From Clostridiales bacterium (GTDB lineage Bacteria; Bacillota; Clostridia; Christensenellales; Borkfalkiaceae), in assembly GCA_015069525.1 (NCBI GenBank), contig SVIK01000066.1, positions 1 through 8,613 on the forward strand: 8,613 nucleotides of DNA, in the 5' to 3' direction. The number at the start of each line of letters is the position of its first letter. Position 1 is the first letter of the stretch. This document shows positions 4,751-8,613 of this stretch, piece after piece. The position numbers and the translations under genes were made by a program. A model generated the notes under the pieces. That model saw only the letters and a program-made list of their open reading frames with translations, searched no databases and was not told the origin of the DNA.

Positions 4751-6289
4751 TTATTCAAAATCTTTCTCTACGTACGTCTTGAATTTGCGAAGCTCGAAAA
4801 CCTTATCGCAAATGGGACAACGATGGTAGGGAGAAGCGTCTCTCGCGCGGAGTTTCGTACCGCATTCGGGACATCTAACGATGTACTTTTTATACGGATT
4901 GAGCGCGTTTTCTTCCTCTTTTTCTTCTTCCGCCGTTGCAGGAGAAGGTTCAGGCAATAAGTTGGAGGGAGCCGGCGCAGGCATAGGAGGCTGGAACATA
5001 GCCATTCCGCCTTGCGGGGGATACGCGCAGAACACGGGCACGAATATCGGTTGATAAGGAAGCTTACCTTCTTCCCCGCCTTCCGCAAACATAGGATAGC
5101 TAAATTGCGGTTGAACAGGCAACGTGTACGCCGTTTGCACGTTCGGTTTTTCAAGCTCTTCCTCGTCCGCAGGCACGGGGTCTGCATCCGTTTCCTCTTC
5201 TACACGTCTCTTGTCTTTTGCACGGCAGAAGCAATCGAAGAAGAAGCCAACGAGCGCGATAATCGCCGCCCAAAGCAAAGGCATGCAAAGCGTCGCTTCC
5301 GCATCGCCAAGCAAACCGATACCTACGAAAGGATATACGATAAGCCCGCCAATCATAATTGCAACGATGCACGAGAAAACTGCAAAGTTCTTCATGCCGT
5401 CCGTATGATTGCATTCGCGATTGTATTCCGTCGAAGCGGTCGCGTGCTTTACCATAACCATAATGCCGATAAGTGCTACCAAGCCCGTATAAACAGGTAG
5501 CGTTTGCACGTTTATCAAATACAACTTATCCCCTTCCACAATGATTTGCGTAAGCATGTTTTCAAGCCCTACGCCAAAACCGCTGTTGGGGATAAAGAAG
5601 AATAATACGCCAGCTACGACAGCCCATTGTACAAAGTTGCGAATGAGATAAATCAATACCCCGTGGTCGCGTTTCTTTTCTATAATTTTACCGCCCGTCG
5701 TGAAGAGAGGTACGTTGCCTTCCAACCCGCCGAACACCATACGGATGAGGGCAAATACTCCGATAAAGGCATACCCGTACAAACCGACGGAAATTGCGTT
5801 CCCTTCGCCCGCTGGAAGGGTGAACATCGCAAAGATTACGTAAAAGATAATTACCGACGCTAAGGAGCTGGAAAAAAGTTTCCCCAGCGAATCCATCGCA
5901 TACATATTGCGATTAAAACCGTTTATGTAGCTTGCTCTTCTTTTGAAAAGCCAATTGAGTCGTCCAAGCGCACGGAATACGTTGACAAGCAAAATTATCA
6001 ATAAAACCAAATACAATAACAACTGCAAAAATACGAGAATTGCAGAAGGCGTTTTAAAGACTGTGCCAAGCCCTAATGCAAGAAGGTCTCTTATTCCGTC
6101 GTAAAACGCCACGATAGGCATTTTGTTTTCAACGGAGAATACCGTGCCGTTAACGAGTGGCAACGTCGCCGTCACTACGGCAAGCGCAATCGTTGCGAAC
6201 AGGTAAACGATACCCACCAACTTCGCCCGAGCGTGCACTGCATTTACCCGTCTTTTTAATAAACCCGCTTTCGATTGAATGCGTTTCAT
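4751..6289 (-). CDS. Uncharacterised multi-pass membrane protein with proline-rich tail and C-terminal zinc ribbon
   Basis: No named family recognised. Seen: 512 aa. A basic N-terminus (about 1-22) precedes roughly eight membrane segments (about 23-45, 84-105, 142-158, 166-186, 213-233, 262-282, 302-325, 333-355). A cytosolic tail follows: acidic (364-380), then rich in Pro, Gln and aromatics (388-450), then an EEEKEEE stretch (454-460). The C-terminus is a four-cysteine ribbon, CPEC (473-476) and CPIC (491-494), of the rubredoxin-like knuckle type. GFNRNMYAMD (124-133), after the second membrane segment, is also in the neighbour at 6335-7525, as are the GN-x2-LFT and RN-x2-Q patterns (191-197, 217-221), so the two are paralogs. 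The ATG at 6289 has AAGGAG seven bases upstream. The gene starts 45 bp after its paralog ends and is probably co-transcribed with it. A scaffold, sensor or envelope role would be guesswork. Confidence 0.9.
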   Translation of the reverse strand: MKRIQSKAGLLKRRVNAVHARAKLVGIVYLFATIALAVVTATLPLVNGTVFSVENKMPIVAFYDGIRDLLALGLGTVFKTPSAILVFLQLLLYLVLLIILLVNVFRALGRLNWLFKRRASYINGFNRNMYAMDSLGKLFSSSLASVIIFYVIFAMFTLPAGEGNAISVGLYGYAFIGVFALIRMVFGGLEGNVPLFTTGGKIIEKKRDHGVLIYLIRNFVQWAVVAGVLFFFIPNSGFGVGLENMLTQIIVEGDKLYLINVQTLPVYTGLVALIGIMVMVKHATASTEYNRECNHTDGMKNFAVFSCIVAIMIGGLIVYPFVGIGLLGDAEATLCMPLLWAAIIALVGFFFDCFCRAKDKRRVEEETDADPVPADEEELEKPNVQTAYTLPVQPQFSYPMFAEGGEEGKLPYQPIFVPVFCAYPPQGGMAMFQPPMPAPAPSNLLPEPSPATAEEEKEEENALNPYKKYIVRCPECGTKLRARDASPYHRCPICDKVFELRKFKTYVEKDFE

Positions 6290-6334
6290 ATCTTCTCTCC
6301 TTACTGTAATTTTAGAAATCTTAAAAATCGGTCG

Positions 6335-7525
6335 TTAGCCGTGATAGTTTTGTCCAAAGGGAGGCAACGGTATGTATACGGGAGGCAAAACCTGCGTTTG
6401 CACCGCCGTTTCTTCGTCCTCGTCTTCCTCTACCCCGTCCTTCAAATACGCACTTGCGTCTACTTCGTCGGGGTTCTTTTCCTTAACGCGCGGGAAGCGC
6501 TTCAAGCAAATTTCCAATACCAACGCCCCAAGCGATACACCCGCCAAAATCATTAAGTCCGCGGAAAGTGGCGTCTTATAATGCAAGGTCATAAACAACG
6601 CCGTACCAAGCGAGATAACAAAGGCAAACAACGACGTCCACAAGAACGTTCTTCTGCCCGACGTTTCCCTACCGCTCGGTTCGAATTCCGTCGTGCCGAG
6701 CGCGTAGCTGAGCATTACGATACCAAGCACAAGCAACAAAAGCCTTGCAATCGGTAATACCAGCACGAGCATATCCGCAGAAATCCCCGCAAAGCCGTCG
6801 GTAAGGAGCACTTCTACAAGCGCCACGAACGAACCGCTCGATTTTACAAAGAAGAACACGAAGCTTGCCGACGCAACGATTTGGATTAAGTTGCGTACGA
6901 ACACGGAGAACGTACCCACCTTACGTCTTTCTTCCACGATTTGCTTATCCACCGTGAAAAGGCTGGTGTTTCCCGCAAGCAATCCGCAAAGGAAATGGAA
7001 GAAAAGCCCAAGCCCGAGAAGCGCAACCACAAGCAGGAGGTTGATTTGCACGTTTACCACAAGGCTTGCGATAATGAAATGCACGCTTACCACCGTCTTA
7101 AACATCGTGCAATACGCTTTTTCAATATCGTCCATTGCGTACATATTGCGATTAAAGCCGTATAATTTACTTGCCTTTTTCTTATACAGCCAACCCATAT
7201 TCGTCAAGGCGCTTATGAAACTAATCAAAACCACCAACAACATAATCGCATACAAAAGCGCAATCGTAAGCGAAACGGCGTTCGTCTTTAACACCGTCAC
7301 GATATCGCCGTCCTTCGTCAATAACTTGAACGGTTCCCAACACGCAATTGCGCCGATTGCCCCACCCTCGAAAGAGAAGAGCTGTAAACACGACAAAATC
7401 GCCATAGCGAACATGGCGATAATATATAACGTCCCTACCCACTTTGCCCGATTTTGCATCTTACGAATACGATGCTTCATCAACAAATATTTCTTCGGGG
7501 CTTTCTTAGCCGTTTCCGATGCCAT
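6335..7525 (-). CDS. Uncharacterised multi-pass membrane protein, paralog of the zinc-ribbon protein but lacking the ribbon
   Basis: No named family recognised. Seen: 396 aa, with a Lys/Arg-rich N-terminus (about 1-28) and about eight hydrophobic segments (roughly 29-50, 85-107, 140-157, 162-183, 207-227, 250-274, 294-312, 322-340). GFNRNMYAMD (123-132) sits at the same place as in the paralog. RAK-x-VG-x2-Y before the first segment, GN-x2-LFT (185-191) and RN-x2-Q (211-215) are also shared. The cytosolic tail is acidic (364-372) and ends in a short proline-rich stretch with VYIPLPPFG; it resembles the start of the paralog's tail but stops before any cysteine knuckle. The start at 7525 is chosen because GGAGGT lies about six bases upstream. 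An in-frame ATG at 7567 would add 14 residues but lacks a good ribosome binding site. It is the first gene of a probable operon, with a promoter at 7603-7631. Confidence 0.9.
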   Translation of the reverse strand: MASETAKKAPKKYLLMKHRIRKMQNRAKWVGTLYIIAMFAMAILSCLQLFSFEGGAIGAIACWEPFKLLTKDGDIVTVLKTNAVSLTIALLYAIMLLVVLISFISALTNMGWLYKKKASKLYGFNRNMYAMDDIEKAYCTMFKTVVSVHFIIASLVVNVQINLLLVVALLGLGLFFHFLCGLLAGNTSLFTVDKQIVEERRKVGTFSVFVRNLIQIVASASFVFFFVKSSGSFVALVEVLLTDGFAGISADMLVLVLPIARLLLLVLGIVMLSYALGTTEFEPSGRETSGRRTFLWTSLFAFVISLGTALFMTLHYKTPLSADLMILAGVSLGALVLEICLKRFPRVKEKNPDEVDASAYLKDGVEEDEDEETAVQTQVLPPVYIPLPPFGQNYHG

Positions 7526-7602
7526 AACAGACCTCCGTTTTTTTACGCATACGCGCCGATGCTCCAACGCCCGCGCTCATGCGCTAAAATGCTACTCACA
7601 AT

Positions 7603-7631
7603 ATTATAATGTATTTCAACGAATAAGTCAA
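7603..7631 (-). promoter_or_regulatory. Sigma-A promoter of the membrane-protein pair
   Basis: On the minus strand, TTGACT (7631-7626), a 17-bp spacer and a perfect TATAAT (7608-7603). Transcription would start near 7596, leaving a leader of about 70 nt before the ATG at 7525. It lies only 34 bp behind the pyrophosphatase stop codon, so this operon is independent of that gene. Confidence 0.8.
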
Positions 7632-7665
7632 TATTATCCTAAAAAAAATACGACCGTTTGTGAAA

Positions 7666-8208
7666 TTATTTTTTCTTCTTTTTTTCGAACTGCTTTTTGT
7701 ATGCGTCGATACACTTGTTAATAATATCCATAGCTTCGTCCCTATGGCAAATTTCGCGTACCGTCGTTTGCTTATGTTCCAACGATTTATACACCTCGAA
7801 GAAATGCATCATTTCTTCAAAAATATGTTTGGGCAATTCTTGAATATCGTAATAATCTTTATACGTCGGGTCTTCGCAGGGAACGGCAATAATCTTTTCG
7901 TCGAGCGAACCGCCGTCAATCATCTTGATTACCCCGATTGGATAACAGGTGACGAGCGTGGACGGATAAATCGACTCACCGCAAAGGACAAGTACGTCCA
8001 AAGGGTCTCCGTCGTCTGCATACGTGCGGGGAATAAAGCCGTAGTTTGCAGGATATACGGTGGACGTATAAAGAACGCGGTCAAGACGGAGTATACCCGT
8101 TTCTTTATCCAATTCGTATTTCGCCTTACAACCTTTGGGGATTTCAATAAATGCCTCAAAGCGTTTCGTTGTAATTCTTTCCTGGGATATGTCGTGCCAA
8201 ATATTCAT
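7666..8208 (-). CDS. ppa: Inorganic pyrophosphatase, family I (soluble)
   Basis: Hydrolyses pyrophosphate to two phosphates in the cytosol, pulling tRNA charging, nucleic acid synthesis and other pyrophosphate-releasing reactions forward. Seen: 180 aa, typical for the bacterial family. The metal-binding signature is DGDPLD (66-71). Other active-site residues expected from the E. coli enzyme are present: Glu22, Lys30 and Glu32 (KYE), Arg44 (DR), Tyr56 (NYGF), Asp98, Asp103 with Lys105, and Tyr140-Lys141. The ATG at 8208 is chosen because TAGGAG lies about seven bases upstream. An ATG 13 codons earlier (8247) has no ribosome binding site and would add residues not usual in the family. The C-terminus ends in a run of five lysines, which is unusual but harmless-looking. 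There is no clear terminator behind the gene; only a T tract near 7642-7649 without a good stem. Confidence 0.96.
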   Translation of the reverse strand: MNIWHDISQERITTKRFEAFIEIPKGCKAKYELDKETGILRLDRVLYTSTVYPANYGFIPRTYADDGDPLDVLVLCGESIYPSTLVTCYPIGVIKMIDGGSLDEKIIAVPCEDPTYKDYYDIQELPKHIFEEMMHFFEVYKSLEHKQTTVREICHRDEAMDIINKCIDAYKKQFEKKKKK

Positions 8209-8259
8209 ATCTTTGCTCCTATTGTAAATAAAAAATTCGTTTTTCAACTCTACTGCATT

Positions 8260-8288
8260 ATTTTAACACATTTTCTTTTTTTTGGCAA
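8260..8288 (-). promoter_or_regulatory. Sigma-A promoter of ppa
   Basis: On the minus strand, TTGCCA (8288-8283), a 17-bp A-rich spacer and TAAAAT (8265-8260). Each box matches consensus at five of six positions. The predicted start near 8253 gives a leader of about 45 nt. Confidence 0.7.
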
Positions 8289-8613
8289 GGACATAACGCC
8301 CCTTTTCCCACTTTTTTCTCTTTTTTTCTATATTTTTCTTCGTAGAAGAAGCCTCGTTTTTTCTATAAATCGCCTTTTTTCGATAAAACAAGCCACCATG
8401 TACGCGTTGAACGGAGTTTTTTAGAATATTTTTTGCAATTTTTAACCATCAATCTTTTTTTAACAATTTAAATTTACAAGCGTCGTTTTATCTCTACTTT
8501 CTCATCCTTTACTGCTCGCGTGAACTCGTGCTAATTCACGCTTTCAAGCAACTCGTTTACGCCAAAAAAGGCGCAGAAGACGACATTACTCGCTTCGCTC
8601 GTAGCTTCGCAGT
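8289..8613. other. AT-rich intergenic DNA with small palindromes, no gene recognised
   Basis: The first part (8289-8480) is T-rich on the plus strand with no supported gene. Near the edge GCGTGAA (8518-8524) pairs with TTCACGC (8535-8541) around a ten-base loop. CGCC (8560-8563) pairs with GGCG (8570-8573) around six As. The last 26 bases form an imperfect inverted repeat built on GCTTCGC. No open frame here has a start with a ribosome binding site or a recognisable product. A short minus-strand frame entering from the edge closes at a TAA near 8586-8588 and could be the end of an outside gene, but nothing identifies it. Confidence 0.4.

Noticed and set aside
7526..7567. Longer N-terminus for the 396-aa membrane protein
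   Set aside because: GGAGGT lies just before the ATG at 7525, while the ATG at 7567 has no ribosome binding site.
6891..7721. A 276-codon plus-strand frame opposite the 396-aa membrane gene
   Set aside because: Antisense of the paralog pair's conserved region; it runs over the promoter at 7603-7631 and the pyrophosphatase stop, and has no ribosome binding site.
7660..8424. A 254-codon plus-strand frame opposite ppa
   Set aside because: Shadow of a pyrophosphatase with all active-site residues; low-complexity Phe/Leu-rich ends come from T tracts.
1..8613. CRISPR array, insertion sequence, tRNA or rRNA
   Set aside because: No regularly spaced direct repeats, no transposase frame with terminal repeats, and no tRNA or rRNA core sequence was seen on either strand.

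Overview
The window looks like ordinary chromosome from a Clostridia-like member of the Bacillota, probably an uncultured gut lineage. The signs are strong AGGAGG-type ribosome binding sites, very regular sigma-A promoters (six found, all with 17-bp spacers), moderate G+C, a Firmicutes-style pyridoxamine kinase, and aminoacyl-tRNA synthetases of the archaeal type (AspRS and ProRS) in a bacterial context. The taxonomic placement is inference; no rRNA or other firm marker is present. I see no CRISPR array, transposase, tRNA, rRNA or phage gene.

Layout. Positions 1-693 (minus): N-terminal half of an archaeal/eukaryotic-type aspartyl-tRNA synthetase, cut by the window edge. Positions 730-770: two divergent promoters that physically overlap, one for aspS and one for the next gene. 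Positions 819-1631 (plus): pyridoxal/pyridoxamine kinase. Positions 1651-1906 (plus): a free-standing small RNA transcription unit with a perfect consensus promoter, a roughly 220-nt transcript that folds into a long rod, and an intrinsic terminator; best explained as 6S RNA. Positions 1917-2911 (plus): own promoter and a 306-aa polytopic membrane protein of the YwaF/TMEM164-like type, ending in a strong terminator at 2938-2970.

Positions 2965-3210 hold no intact gene. They contain what looks like the C-terminal tail of an XRE-type repressor (minus strand) and a run of small hairpins ending in the proS terminator. Positions 3213-4643 (minus): prolyl-tRNA synthetase. Positions 4692-4739: two overlapping, mutually exclusive hairpins. 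Positions 4751-6289 and 6335-7525 (both minus): two tandem paralogous multi-pass membrane proteins sharing a GFNRNMYAMD motif; the downstream copy has a long acidic/proline-rich cytosolic tail ending in a four-cysteine zinc ribbon. They are driven by one clear promoter at 7603-7631, and proS, which has no convincing promoter of its own, may be read through from it. Positions 7666-8208 (minus): family I inorganic pyrophosphatase with its own promoter. Positions 8289-8613: AT-rich non-coding DNA with small palindromes.

Functionally the recognisable genes are housekeeping: tRNA charging (AspRS, ProRS), pyrophosphate removal, vitamin B6 salvage and a global regulator RNA. The least described content is the paralogous membrane-protein pair, followed by the YwaF/TMEM164-like enzyme candidate and the 6S-like RNA.
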